Source: CAVYBY01 sp963766935
GTDB lineage: Bacteria; Actinomycetota; UBA4738; HRBIN12
Reading direction: 5' to 3'
DNA: 64,000 bases
Assembly: GCA_963766935.1 (NCBI GenBank)
Contig: CAVYBY010000008.1
Span: 1 to 64,000, forward strand
Shown here: positions 17,761 through 26,760 of the stretch, piece by piece
Layout of the letters: each line of letters begins with the position of its first letter
Position numbering within the stretch: position 1 is the first letter of the stretch
Made by a program: the position numbers and the translations under genes
Notes under the pieces: model-generated
The model's database searches: none
The model's input: only the letters and a program-made list of their open reading frames with translations
What the model was told of the DNA's origin: nothing

Positions 17761-19314
17761 ATGGACCCGGCCCCCCACCAGCCGTTCGAGCGGCCCGACG
17801 ACCGGCCCTTCGCCGTCGTCGACATCGGGTCCAACTCAGGCCGGATGATCGTGTTCCGGCTCCGAGAGGGCGAGCATCTCGACGTGATCGAGGACGCCCG
17901 CGCGCCGCTCCGCCTGGCGCGGGCAATGCGGAACGCGGGAACCCTGGGCACGGACGCGATCGAGCGTACCGTCGAGGCGCTCCGCGATTTCCGCGCCGTG
18001 GCCGAGGGCGCGGGTGCAAGCCGCATCATCGCCGTCGCGACGTCGGCCGTCCGCGACGCGTCGGACGGGCCGGTCCTGGTCGAGCGGGCGCGAAAGATCG
18101 GCATCCCGTTGCAGGTGATCGACGGCGACCTGGAGGCCCGGCTCGGGTTTCTCGGCGCCGTCCACGACCTGCCGGTCTCGACCGGATTCACGATGGATGT
18201 CGGCGGCGGCTCGCTCGAGCTGACCCGCTTCGTCGACCGGGCGCTCGTGGGGTCGTGGTCGCTCCCGCTCGGTTCGCTCCGCCTCTCCGACGAGTACCTC
18301 GAACGCGACCCGCCGACCGAGCGCGACGTGGCCAAGGTGCGCAAGGCCGTCGCCGCTGCGCTCGACGACGCGGGGCTGGTGGAGCTGCGCAAGCGCGAAG
18401 ACCTGGTGGGGATCGGCGGTACGGTCCGAAACCTCGCCAAGATCGATCTGCGCCGGACCGACTACCCACTGCCGCTCCTGCACGGCTACGAGCTGTCGGA
18501 GCGCCGCGTGCTCGAGATCGTCGAGGACCTTGCGGAGCGCACGATGAAGCGCCGCGCCCAGGTCCCCGGTCTCAACCCGGACCGCGCGGACACGATCGTC
18601 GGCGGCGCCCTGATCGTGCACGCGACGATGCAGCACCTCGGCGCGCGGCGGTTGATCGTGTCCGGACGCGGGCTCCGCGAGGGGATCGCTCTGGACGCCG
18701 CGGGCACCGACGTCCCGCCGCCGCGGTGGGTCCGAACCATCTCGGTTGCCACGCTCGCCGCGAGGTTTGCGACCTGGGACGCCGGCGCCGCCGAGCGGCG
18801 GGCCGGTCTCGCGGTCCGGCTGCACGAGGCGCTCGACCCCGAGGCGCCGATCCCCGTCCGCGAGATGCTCGAGCACGCGGCCAGCCTCGTCGACGTCGGC
18901 CGCGCCATCGACTACTACGACCGGTTCGAGCACGCGGCCATGGTCGCCACGGCGGCCGACCTCGCGGGCTTCTCGCACGCCGACCTCGGCATTCTCACCG
19001 CGATCCTGCGACAGGCCGACGACGACATCCGTCTCGGTCCGTACGGCCGGCTGATCGAGGACGAGGACCGCCAGGCGGTGCTCCGGGCCGCCACGGCGCT
19101 GGCGCTCGCCGACGAGCTGAACCGGCGGATCCGCAAGGACGCGCCCGCGCCGGTCTCGGCGAACTGGCTGCGCGACGGGTTCGAGGTGGTGGCTCCGGTT
19201 CCGGGCGGCTGGCGCCCGCGCGGCGTCGCGGACCGGTTCCTCCAGGTCTTCGGGCGTCCGCTGCTCGTCGTCGCGACCGAACCGGTCGCGACGACGCTCC
19301 CGCCGGCCCACTGA
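17761..19314 (+). CDS. ppx: Ppx/GppA-family exopolyphosphatase
   Basis: 517 residues. Hydrolyses polyphosphate or pppGpp in characterised members. N-terminal actin-like ATPase fold: FAVVDIGSNSGRMIVF (about 17-32), TSAVRDASDG, and the second phosphate loop MDVGGGSLELTRF (about 145). LVGIGGTVRNLAKID and VSGRGLREGIALD follow. A C-terminal HD-like helical domain holds FEHAAMVATAADLAGFSHADL. The length matches two-domain Ppx. The ATG at 17761 starts the conserved part; no strong ribosome site is visible. Confidence 0.9.
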   Translation: MDPAPHQPFERPDDRPFAVVDIGSNSGRMIVFRLREGEHLDVIEDARAPLRLARAMRNAGTLGTDAIERTVEALRDFRAVAEGAGASRIIAVATSAVRDASDGPVLVERARKIGIPLQVIDGDLEARLGFLGAVHDLPVSTGFTMDVGGGSLELTRFVDRALVGSWSLPLGSLRLSDEYLERDPPTERDVAKVRKAVAAALDDAGLVELRKREDLVGIGGTVRNLAKIDLRRTDYPLPLLHGYELSERRVLEIVEDLAERTMKRRAQVPGLNPDRADTIVGGALIVHATMQHLGARRLIVSGRGLREGIALDAAGTDVPPPRWVRTISVATLAARFATWDAGAAERRAGLAVRLHEALDPEAPIPVREMLEHAASLVDVGRAIDYYDRFEHAAMVATAADLAGFSHADLGILTAILRQADDDIRLGPYGRLIEDEDRQAVLRAATALALADELNRRIRKDAPAPVSANWLRDGFEVVAPVPGGWRPRGVADRFLQVFGRPLLVVATEPVATTLPPAH

Positions 19315-19327
19315 CCGGCCGCCGCCG

Positions 19328-21337
19328 CTAGGGCGTCGGCGCGACCGAGTCGCTCGGCGACGACCCAGTGTCGGTCGACAGCGATGCAAGCGTCCCGGTC
19401 CCGCTCTGCGTGTACGGATGGGCGGCCGGGCAGCCCCAGTCGGTGGCCGCCGCGTCGGCCGCTCCGCTCGTTCCCTGCATGGACCACTGGATCTGCGTCG
19501 CGCGCAGCTCGCCGTCGATCTGGCGCGCCTCGGTCACGGTGATCGTGGTCGACCATTGGAACGCGGCCCCGCCGCGATAGAACGGCGCCCCGGTCTGGTA
19601 CGTGTCGCCGTGGTGGCACCATCCGAGCACGTTCGCGTCCCACATGTAGCCCGCGGACGAGGCGTAGGTCACCTCGCTGTCGTGCAGCACCGGCTCGTCC
19701 GGCGCGATGTACGAGGTGAACGCGACGCTCCCGCCACAGGGCCCGGTTGCGCAGGACGCCACGAAGGTCCAGCCCTCCGCTCCCCAATCCGGTACGGACC
19801 AGACCCCGTCGAGACGCGCCGTCGCCAGTGAGAGGGGATCGAACAGGGCCGGGCCGATGCTCGGCGTGGGAGAGCCGGTCGGCGTGGTTGCGACCGGCGA
19901 CGCAGCGGTGCCGCCGCCCTTGTGGGAGAGCGCAAAGGCCGAGCCGGCAACGAGGACGACGGCCGCCGCCACCCCGGCCGCCACCTGCCAGCGCGGACGC
20001 GGCCGCCGGGGCCGGCGCTGCCGGTCGTCGTCGCGATGACGCTTGCCGGGCCGGTTGCCCTGGACACCGCCCGGGACCATCGGCTGGCGCTCGGGCGGAA
20101 GGATGTCGCCGGGCGCCCCGACCCGGTCGAAGATCCCCGGACGCTCGGCGGCCGCCCGGTCGCCCAGGACGCGGTCCTGCGAGCGAACCGACAGGTAGTC
20201 GGTGACCAGCGGGTCGAGGTCGCCGGCACCCAGCAGCGACAAGAAGCTCGGCAGCGAGTCTCGGGGCACGGTGGCAAAGGCCGATCGGCGCCCGTGCCCG
20301 ACCCGGAAGACGCTGGTATCCCACGTGACGACGGCGGCTCGGACGTCGAAGCCGGGCCGCGCCTGCGGCGCCAGCAGCGCCGAGAACGGTGTGGGCGCGA
20401 GCCCGTCCGACCCGCGGACGACCAGGTTGGGCGGCGCCGGTGTGGCAAGGACCGCGGCAACGGCCGCCAGGTCATCCTCGTCGAGATCGTCTCCGAGCGC
20501 CGCGATCGCGGACTCGAACGCCGCCTCCAGCTGGTCGCGCGCGCGGATCCGGTCGCGGCCGGCGCCGAGCATCCGATCCCAGGCGCCGAGCTCCAGCGAA
20601 TCCCCGTACGCGTCGCGAGGGACGAACCAGCCGAAGCGCTCGGATGCCGGAAGCACACGGGCTCCCAGCGACGCCGGCAGCACCGGGTCGCGGCCGCGGA
20701 TCGCGTCCGCCAGCGCGCGGACACCCCCGGCCAGCAGCACGGCCGCCGCGCGTAGCGACGGACCGTCGACGAACTCGGTCCCGACCTCGAGCCGGCCCGG
20801 ACGCGGCCGCACCAGGACCCCCGGCGAGTCGGCTCGCTCGGTCAGGAGCATGAGCGCCGGAACGAAGCGACGGATCACGCCGTCGCAGACCGCATCGTTC
20901 AGACGATCGGGCATCTGCAGGTTGAGGTGAGTCGAGTATCCCGAGACCTCGATCGAGGGTGAGAGCACCGAGCCGAGCGAGGCGCGGCCCCGGTCGGACC
21001 ACGCCGTCAGCTCCCCGGAGAACCCGGCGGCAACCGGCACGGGCGGCGTCGCGATCTCGGCCTCGCGGCCGTCGGCGGTGATCGTCCCGCCCCACTCGCA
21101 CCGGTACGCGTTCGGGTCGTTGGGGTCGATGCGGAGCCCGGCCACCGGCAGCGTGTGGATCAGGTCGCGGAAGTCCAGCACGCGGTCGCCGGTGCGCAGG
21201 GTGAACTCGTGCTCCACGCCGATCAGGCCGGCCGGACGCGGCGATTGCGGGTGCTCGAGCAGCGAGCGGAATCGCTCGCTCAGCTCTCGAGCCCGCTCCG
21301 CGCGCGCCGCGCGGGGGGTCAAGAAGGAGCGGGGCAC
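19328..21337 (-). CDS. GCS2-like N-domain fused through a TM helix to an exported domain
   Basis: 669 residues in one uninterrupted frame. The first ~430 residues look like a glutamate-cysteine-ligase-2-type carboxylate-amine ligase relative (LIGVEHEFTLRTGDRVLDF, EWGGTITADGREAEIATPP, VSGYSTHLNLQMPD); the match is to the family pattern only. A basic linker (RPGKRHRDDDRQRRPRRPRP) leads to one TM helix (QVAAGVAAAVVLVAGSAFAL) and a Thr/Pro linker. The outer domain of about 170 residues has four Cys (ASCATGPCGG, LGWCHHGD, DWGCPAAHP). GTG start one base after the stop of the 62-residue gene, hence probable coupling. I know no named protein with this layout. Confidence 0.65.
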   Translation of the reverse strand: MPRSFLTPRAARAERARELSERFRSLLEHPQSPRPAGLIGVEHEFTLRTGDRVLDFRDLIHTLPVAGLRIDPNDPNAYRCEWGGTITADGREAEIATPPVPVAAGFSGELTAWSDRGRASLGSVLSPSIEVSGYSTHLNLQMPDRLNDAVCDGVIRRFVPALMLLTERADSPGVLVRPRPGRLEVGTEFVDGPSLRAAAVLLAGGVRALADAIRGRDPVLPASLGARVLPASERFGWFVPRDAYGDSLELGAWDRMLGAGRDRIRARDQLEAAFESAIAALGDDLDEDDLAAVAAVLATPAPPNLVVRGSDGLAPTPFSALLAPQARPGFDVRAAVVTWDTSVFRVGHGRRSAFATVPRDSLPSFLSLLGAGDLDPLVTDYLSVRSQDRVLGDRAAAERPGIFDRVGAPGDILPPERQPMVPGGVQGNRPGKRHRDDDRQRRPRRPRPRWQVAAGVAAAVVLVAGSAFALSHKGGGTAASPVATTPTGSPTPSIGPALFDPLSLATARLDGVWSVPDWGAEGWTFVASCATGPCGGSVAFTSYIAPDEPVLHDSEVTYASSAGYMWDANVLGWCHHGDTYQTGAPFYRGGAAFQWSTTITVTEARQIDGELRATQIQWSMQGTSGAADAAATDWGCPAAHPYTQSGTGTLASLSTDTGSSPSDSVAPTP

Positions 21338-21338
21338 G

Positions 21339-21527
21339 TCAGGAAGTCGTCGAACCTTCGTCCGGCCGAGGCTCGCTGCTCTCTTCCACCGGCTCGGAAA
21401 CCGTCGTCGCGGCCCTGGCGGCCCTCGACTGCTGGAACTGCGCATAGGCGGAGTACGCATCCGCCCACTTGGTCGCCACTTCGGGCGCGTCCGCCATCAT
21501 GGCGAGCGGGTCACCTTTCTCACCCAT
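21339..21527 (-). CDS. 62-residue acidic small protein
   Basis: Reads MGEKGDPLAMMADAPEVATK, then a WADAYSAYAQFQQSRAARAA helix and an acidic Ser/Glu tail. No family recognised. Evidence that it is real: an excellent AAGGAAGGAG ribosome site six bases before the ATG, and a stop (TGA) one base from the GTG of the GCS2-like fusion gene, which it probably couples to. Confidence 0.65.
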   Translation of the reverse strand: MGEKGDPLAMMADAPEVATKWADAYSAYAQFQQSRAARAATTVSEPVEESSEPRPDEGSTTS

Positions 21528-21608
21528 GGGGGGCTCCTTCCTTGGTCCGGGAAGCGTGGGTCCGGGGAAAACGAGTATCGGGGGAAGAGCCCTTGGACCG
21601 CAAGCCAG

Positions 21609-22778
21609 TCAGACGACCGACAAGCGGCCGATGATCCCGGCGAGCAGCGCGATACGAGGAGCGACGCTGCTGAGCTCGATCCACTCGCGGGGCGAATGGT
21701 CGTCCCCCCCGACCGGGCCGAGGCCGTCGAGCGTCGGAGTTCCCGCCGCGCTGGTCGTGTTGGCGTCGGAGGCCCCGCCGGTGGCCGCGTCGTGCAGCTC
21801 GAACCCCAGCTCCGAGGCGACCGCGGCGGCGAGATCCGCGAGCCGGCCGGCGGCCTCGCTCCGTTCCATCGGGCGGTGCCAGCCGTCGCGGTGGATCTTC
21901 ACGCTCACATCCGGCACGTGGATCTCGGCGCAGATCCGCTCGATCTCGGCCTCCGTGGCCTCGAGCGAGGCCAGCTCGGGCGACCGCAGGTCGACCTCCA
22001 GCTCGCACTCGTCCGGCACCACGTTGGTGCGCGTGCCGCCACGGATGAGGCCGACGTTCACGGTGACGCCAGGCCAGCGTCCGTTGAGCTCCTGCAACCG
22101 GACGGTCGTATGCGCCGCCTGCAGGACGGCGCTTCGTCCGCGTTCGGGCTCGACCCCGGCGTGCGCCGACCGGCCCGTCACGACGACCCGGTAGTCGGTC
22201 ACGCCTTTGCGCGCGCTCACGATGTCGCCGTTCTCGCGCGCGCCCTCCAGCACGAAGGCGAAATCGCTCGCGGGTGCAAGGTCGCGGATCACGGGTCCCG
22301 AGAACGGCGACCCGATCTCCTCGTCCGGGTTGCAGACGTAGGTGATGGTCCCGAACCCGTCGAACCCGGCTTCCCGGAGCAGCTCGACGGCGAAGAAACC
22401 GAACAGCAGACCGCCCTTCATGTCGGAGACGCCGGGGCCGAGCGCGCGGTCTCCCTCGATCCGAAACGGCCGATCGGCGGCGGTGCCCTCGTCGAAGACG
22501 GTGTCGGTGTGTCCGACGAGCAGCACGTCCGGCCCGCCCGACCCGGCGAGGCGCCCGATCACCAGGTCGCCGAGCTGCCGCTCCCCCGAACGAGGTTCGT
22601 GCGGACGCCGCTCGACGTCCCATCCTCCCGCGCCGAAACGAACCTCGCAGAGATCGGCGATCCGGTTGACGCCGGCGGGCGTGTACGAGCCGCAGTCGAC
22701 GTCGACCATCGCGCGAAGATCGGCGACGAACTCGTCGAACCGCGCTTCGGCGCGTCCGAGCAGGGCAGACATGTCCAC
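21609..22778 (-). CDS. M20-family metallopeptidase (glutamate carboxypeptidase-like)
   Basis: 389 residues, two-zinc M20 peptidase (CPG2/ArgE/DapE superfamily); removes a C-terminal acidic residue or an acyl group in known members. Zinc and catalytic motifs are complete: LLVGHTDTVFD (His/Asp), GPGVSDMKGGLL (bridging Asp), NPDEEIGSP (catalytic Glu plus Glu ligand), FAFVLEGAR and GGDDHSPREW (last His). The dimerisation insert runs about 185-300 with GRSAHAGVEPERGRSA. Cytosolic, no signal. Divergent from plsC; the substrate is open, with the CPG2-like GVxPExGxSA wording pointing to glutamyl substrates. Confidence 0.9.
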   Translation of the reverse strand: MDMSALLGRAEARFDEFVADLRAMVDVDCGSYTPAGVNRIADLCEVRFGAGGWDVERRPHEPRSGERQLGDLVIGRLAGSGGPDVLLVGHTDTVFDEGTAADRPFRIEGDRALGPGVSDMKGGLLFGFFAVELLREAGFDGFGTITYVCNPDEEIGSPFSGPVIRDLAPASDFAFVLEGARENGDIVSARKGVTDYRVVVTGRSAHAGVEPERGRSAVLQAAHTTVRLQELNGRWPGVTVNVGLIRGGTRTNVVPDECELEVDLRSPELASLEATEAEIERICAEIHVPDVSVKIHRDGWHRPMERSEAAGRLADLAAAVASELGFELHDAATGGASDANTTSAAGTPTLDGLGPVGGDDHSPREWIELSSVAPRIALLAGIIGRLSVV

Positions 22779-22807
22779 TCACCCGACGCTAACAGCCCAT
22801 ATGCGAC

Positions 22808-23569
22808 ATGTGCGACAGGTACGATCCCGCCGTGCCCGGGGAGCAGATCGCCGACCAGCCGGATGACCCGGCGCCGGATGAACAGGCGGATGAACGAAAC
22901 GGCTGGTGGCGCGGCGGCCTGCGGGTGGTCGGACCGTTTGTGCCCCTGTTCTTCCGGGTCCGCGTCGAGGGCACCGAGCAGATGCCGCGCAGCGGGCCCG
23001 CCGTGTTGATCTTCAACCATGTGAGCGTGCTCGACGGACCCGTCCTCGCGATCGAGACCTCCCGGCGGACGCGGCGCGCCGTCCGGTTCCTGGTCGCGGC
23101 CGAGATCTTCCGCAAGCCGGTGCTCGGCTGGATCCTCCGCCGCTACCAGCAGATCCCCATCCGCCGCGGCGAGGGCGACGCGGCCGCGCTGGACGCGGCG
23201 ATCGCCACCGTCCGGGAGGGGGCGCTTGCCGCGATCGCACCCGAGGGGCGGGTCAACGACGACGGCGTGACCGAGCTTCAGCGCGTTCGTTCGGGTGTCG
23301 CCCGCATCGCGCTGCCGGCCGGGGCCCCCGTCGTGCCGGCGGGCATCTGGGGAACCAACCGCACCTGGCCGCGGTCGGGGCTCCGCCTGCGTGCGAGGCG
23401 GCCGGTGCTGGCGATCGCGTTCGGGACGCCCGTCGTCCCCGAACGCGGCGAGGACGTCGAGGCGTTCCTTCCGCGGGTGCGCGTCAGCCTGCAACGCCAG
23501 GCGGATCGGGCGCGGGAGCTGAGCGCGCTCCCGCCGACGGGGCGGGTCAGCCCAGCGCGACGGCGCTGA
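22808..23569 (+). CDS. PlsC-type 1-acylglycerol-3-phosphate acyltransferase
   Basis: 253 residues. Transfers an acyl chain to lysophosphatidate (or a related acceptor) at the membrane. HX4D catalytic motif as FNHVSVLDGP (residue ~74), then QQIPIRRGEGDAAALDAAI, the EGR motif IAPEGRVNDDG near 143, and LPAGAPVVPAGIWGTN. The N-terminal 30 residues are acidic and disordered-looking. It overlaps the convergent sigma-factor gene by 23 bases at their 3' ends. Confidence 0.88.
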   Translation: MCDRYDPAVPGEQIADQPDDPAPDEQADERNGWWRGGLRVVGPFVPLFFRVRVEGTEQMPRSGPAVLIFNHVSVLDGPVLAIETSRRTRRAVRFLVAAEIFRKPVLGWILRRYQQIPIRRGEGDAAALDAAIATVREGALAAIAPEGRVNDDGVTELQRVRSGVARIALPAGAPVVPAGIWGTNRTWPRSGLRLRARRPVLAIAFGTPVVPERGEDVEAFLPRVRVSLQRQADRARELSALPPTGRVSPARRR

Positions 23570-24479
23570 TCAGGTTCGAGTCGCGCAGCTTGCGCAGCGC
23601 CTCGCGCTCGATCAGGCGCACGCGCTCGCCGGAGAGCCCGAGCACCTTGCCGGTCTCACGCAGGCTGAGCGGCTGGCCGTTCTCGAGCCCGTAGCGAAGC
23701 GCGACCACCCGGCGTTCGCGTTCGTCGAGCACGCGCTCGACCGCGCCGCCGATCTCGTCGCGCAGCAGCTGGTCCTCGACCTCGTTGAACGCGGCGTCGG
23801 AGTCGACCTCCTCGATCAGGTCGCCGAGCTCCGTGTCCTCGCCGACCGGCGACTGAAGGGACAGCGGCTCGCGCCGGCCCATCTCGGTCAGGTCGTCGAT
23901 CTCTTCCGGCGTCGTGTCGAGGGCCTTGGCAAGCTCCTCGCGCGTCGGCTCGCGGCCCATCGACTGCGCGAACTGGAACCGCGTGCGGTTCAGCTTGCGA
24001 AGCCGGTCGTGGATGTGGACGGGCAGGCGGATCGAACGCGAGCGATCGGCGATCGCGCGCGTGATCCCCTGACGAATCCACCACGTCGCGTAGGTCGAGA
24101 ACTTGAAGCCGCGGCGCCAGTCGAACAGCTCGACGGCGCGCATCAGGCCGATGTTCCCTTCCTGGATGAGGTCGAGCAGCGGCAGACCCTGGCCCTGGTA
24201 CTTGCGGGCCACGGAGACAACCAGCCGGAGGTTGGCCATGATGAATCGCTGGCGGGCGGCCTCGGCCTCCCGCACCTCCCTGCGAGCCTTGGCGATCGAC
24301 TTCTCCGAACGCAGACGGCCGGCACGGAGGCGCTCTTCGCCCTCCTTGCCTGCCTCGATCGTCATGGCAAGCTCGACCTCTTCCTCCTTGGTGAGCAGCG
24401 GCTCGCGAGCCGCCGCCTCCAGGTAGAGGCGCAGGTCATCAGCGTCGTCGGTCCCTAGGGGACGCGCCGGCTCAGGCAC
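23547..24479 (-). CDS. sigma-70 family RNA polymerase sigma factor, SigA/HrdB-like without region 1.1
   Basis: 310 residues. Region 1.2 (LRLYLEAAAREPLLTKEEE), regions 2.1-2.4 (MANLRLVVSVARKYQGQGL, LDLIQEGNIGLMRAVELFD, FKFSTYATWWIRQGITRAIA), region 3 (LPVHIHDRLRKLNRTRFQF) and region 4 with the -35 helix (LSLRETGKVLGLSGERVRLI) are all intact. Lack of region 1.1 and the short length fit a group 2 or compact primary sigma. GTG at 24479 is forced by an in-frame TGA just upstream; GGAGGAG lies 11-13 bases before it. A promoter is visible at 24627-24656. Confidence 0.92.
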   Translation of the reverse strand: MPEPARPLGTDDADDLRLYLEAAAREPLLTKEEEVELAMTIEAGKEGEERLRAGRLRSEKSIAKARREVREAEAARQRFIMANLRLVVSVARKYQGQGLPLLDLIQEGNIGLMRAVELFDWRRGFKFSTYATWWIRQGITRAIADRSRSIRLPVHIHDRLRKLNRTRFQFAQSMGREPTREELAKALDTTPEEIDDLTEMGRREPLSLQSPVGEDTELGDLIEEVDSDAAFNEVEDQLLRDEIGGAVERVLDERERRVVALRYGLENGQPLSLRETGKVLGLSGERVRLIEREALRKLRDSNLISAVALG

Positions 24480-24896
24480 TTCGTATCACGCTCCTCCTCG
24501 AGGCCGAGCGCTCAGCGGGCAGCCAAGTCGCACCGGTTCCTCGGGAACTCGAGATCCCACGAACGGCAGCTCGGGGAGGTCGGGACGCGGTCACCCACGC
24601 GCCCGCCACACGGCCGTTCGAGGGCAATCGTATGGGGTCTTCGGCACATATGTAAAGCTCAGAGGGGTCGTCTTGGATGAAGGTCTTGTGACGAGACACA
24701 CGGATCCGGGCCCGGCATTCGAGGCCCGAATCGCGATGGTGCTTGCCCTGCAAGAACTTCACGTTCTCCCCATCGCCCGGGGGTGACCCGAGAGCGTTGA
24801 GGACTCCCCCTCTGCAACGCGAAAGAACCCCCCGACCTTCCCGCGATCCCTCCCCCGCAAAGATTCCTGCGCCCCCTGGGGGACTACCCTCGGTGC
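24480..24896. other. 417-bp intergenic region between sigma factor and hydrolase genes
   Basis: Divergent intergenic region. It contains the AT-richer patch around 24645-24690, the leftward sigma-gene promoter (separate entry) and about 140 bases of leader before the sigma GTG. The right half (24770-24890) is C- and G-run rich and shows no coding pattern. A 96-codon leftward open frame (24472-24762) spans the promoter and overlaps the sigma gene in another frame; I take it as chance. Confidence 0.5.
24627..24656 (-). promoter_or_regulatory. sigma-70-type promoter of the sigma factor gene
   Basis: On the minus strand TTTACA (24656-24651; five of six to consensus) is followed after 18 bases by TACGAT (24632-24627; TAnnnT type). 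It would start transcription near 24620 and give a 140-base leader. It lies in the only AT-rich part of the gap. Judged by eye; no scoring done. Confidence 0.45.
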
Positions 24897-25823
24897 ATGA
24901 CGCGCGAGCGGCTGGAACTGCCGGATCTGCAGACCGCCGAGTCCCGGGATCTCGGTGGGCCGGTGTGCTTTCGGGCCTGGGACGGGCCCGGCGACCTCAC
25001 CTTCGTGCTCGTGCACGGTCTCGGAGGGTCGCTCCTGACCTGGGTCCAGGTGGCTCCGGCGCTCTCCGGGCTCGGACGCGTCGTCGCCCTCGACCTCCCG
25101 GGATTCGGGACCACGCCCCGCGCGGGCCGGAGCACCGGGATCATGGACCTTCGCCGGACCCTGTCTGCGTTCATCGCGGAGGCGACGTCGGGGCCGGTCG
25201 TGATTGCCGGCAACTCGCTCGGCGGCGGTCTCGGCATCCTGCAGGCGGCGATCGAACCCGCCACGCTGAGCGGCCTCGTGCTGACCTCGTCGATCTTCCC
25301 GTGGCCGGGCCCGCCCGCGCCGTTCGTGACATCCATCCCGCACCCGGCGATCGGGGCGGCCTTCCTGCTGTACGACATGCCGCGGGTCGGCGAGTGGTTC
25401 GTGCGCGAACGCCTCCGCCGGCTCGACGGCGAGCATCTGGTGCGGATGGGACTTCGCTACGTCACGGCCCATCCAGACCGGATTCCTCCCGGCGTCGTGG
25501 CGGCCATGGTCGAGCTCGCCGACGCGCGGATGGACGATCCCGAGATCGTGCCCGCCTTCGTCGACGCCGCGCGTTCCATGCTGCGCCTCGGACGCCGGCC
25601 GGAAGTGGCGCGCAGGGCGCTCGACGCGGTGGCGTGTCCGGTGCTGGTGATCCACGGGCGTCGCGACCACCTGGTCCGGCCGGCGTTCGCGGAGGCCGAG
25701 CTCGCGCGTCATCCCTCCTGGCGAGCGCGCTTCTTCCCCGACGTCGGACATGCGCCCCAGATGGAGGCCCCCGGCCGCTGGCTGGGCGAGGTGGCCGACT
25801 GGTTGTCGCAGATACGTCGCTGA
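24897..25823 (+). CDS. alpha/beta hydrolase
   Basis: 308 residues, complete fold-family member. Oxyanion HG at LVHGLGGSLLTW, nucleophile elbow IAGNSLGGGLGIL (Ser about 104), acid Asp in VIHGRRDHLVRP, catalytic His in DVGHAPQMEAP. A cap domain spans about 135-225. No signal peptide. The substrate cannot be predicted; esterases, haloperoxidase-like and C-C hydrolases share this outline. Convergent with the EamA transporter gene 22 bases downstream. Confidence 0.85.
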   Translation: MTRERLELPDLQTAESRDLGGPVCFRAWDGPGDLTFVLVHGLGGSLLTWVQVAPALSGLGRVVALDLPGFGTTPRAGRSTGIMDLRRTLSAFIAEATSGPVVIAGNSLGGGLGILQAAIEPATLSGLVLTSSIFPWPGPPAPFVTSIPHPAIGAAFLLYDMPRVGEWFVRERLRRLDGEHLVRMGLRYVTAHPDRIPPGVVAAMVELADARMDDPEIVPAFVDAARSMLRLGRRPEVARRALDAVACPVLVIHGRRDHLVRPAFAEAELARHPSWRARFFPDVGHAPQMEAPGRWLGEVADWLSQIRR

Positions 25824-25845
25824 GCGTCGGCGGAGCCGGCCGGGC

Positions 25846-26760
25846 TCACACGACTGCCGACTCGGACGTCCGCCTCGTCGTGCGGACGAGCGCCGCGATG
25901 ACCGACCCGCCGAGGATCAGCACGCCGCCGAGCGCGGTCGTCCATCGCACCGGCTCGTTGAGGAAGATGAACGCCAGCAGCGCGACCGTGAGCGGTTCCA
26001 CGACGCCGATGATGGCGTTGCGGACCGCGCCGATGAGCTGGAGCCCGGCGAGCATCGAGGCGAACGCGCCGGCGGAGAACACGCACATGCCGACGAGGCG
26101 CGGCCACTGTCCGGCGGCGGGAAAGATCAGCGCGCCGAAGCCGATGCCGTAGACGAGGTTGGCCACCGACGCGCCGAGTCCCAGCCATGCGGCGGCCGTC
26201 AGCGGGTCGGTCTTCGTCACGAGGCGGTCGGTCGCGACCAGATACGCCGAGTAGGCGAAGGCCGTGGCGAGCGCCAGCGCGATCCCGAGCGGCTCGACGT
26301 CGACGCGCCCCCCGCCCACGACGACCACCCCGCTGCCGGCAAGGGCGAGCAGCAAGGCGACGAACAGCATGGGCTGCGGCGCGCGGCGGTCGATCGCGAT
26401 CGACGCGAGCATCACGATCACCGGGTACACGTAGAACAGCAGCGTGACGGCCGCGGCCGCGCCGTGGTTGAGCGCCGAGAAGTAGAGCGCGGACTCGGCT
26501 CCGTATCCGAGCAGACCCGCGAGGACGACCGGCATGCGTTCTCCGCGAGCCGGCAGCAGGGGCCGGCGCATGAGCGCCACGACGCAGAACAGAATCGCCG
26601 CCTGTCCGCCGAACCGGATGGTGAGCATGCCGAACGGCAGATGGCCCGCCTGCACGCGCTTGCCGAAGATCACGACGAACGCGAACAGGATCGCCATGGA
26701 CGCCGAGAGGCCGGACCCGGCGAGCTCGCCTCTGGGAGTGGTCGCCCGGCGGCCGCTCAC
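25846..26760 (-). CDS. EamA/DMT-family transporter
   Basis: 304 residues, ten membrane segments in two EamA repeats (first from about 20, second from about 160; ALYFSALNHGAAAAVTLLFY and GAVRNAIIGVVEPLTVALLA are the equivalent helices). Members move amino acids, nucleosides or other small metabolites across the inner membrane; the substrate is unknown. GTG start overlaps the stop of the upstream hydrolase gene (GTGA). Third gene of a leftward operon starting with the giant membrane protein. Confidence 0.88.
   Translation of the reverse strand: MSGRRATTPRGELAGSGLSASMAILFAFVVIFGKRVQAGHLPFGMLTIRFGGQAAILFCVVALMRRPLLPARGERMPVVLAGLLGYGAESALYFSALNHGAAAAVTLLFYVYPVIVMLASIAIDRRAPQPMLFVALLLALAGSGVVVVGGGRVDVEPLGIALALATAFAYSAYLVATDRLVTKTDPLTAAAWLGLGASVANLVYGIGFGALIFPAAGQWPRLVGMCVFSAGAFASMLAGLQLIGAVRNAIIGVVEPLTVALLAFIFLNEPVRWTTALGGVLILGGSVIAALVRTTRRTSESAVV

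Noticed and set aside
24472..24762. Leftward 96-codon frame in the sigma-factor leader
   Set aside because: Overlaps the promoter and the sigma start, has no ribosome site and no recognisable sequence.
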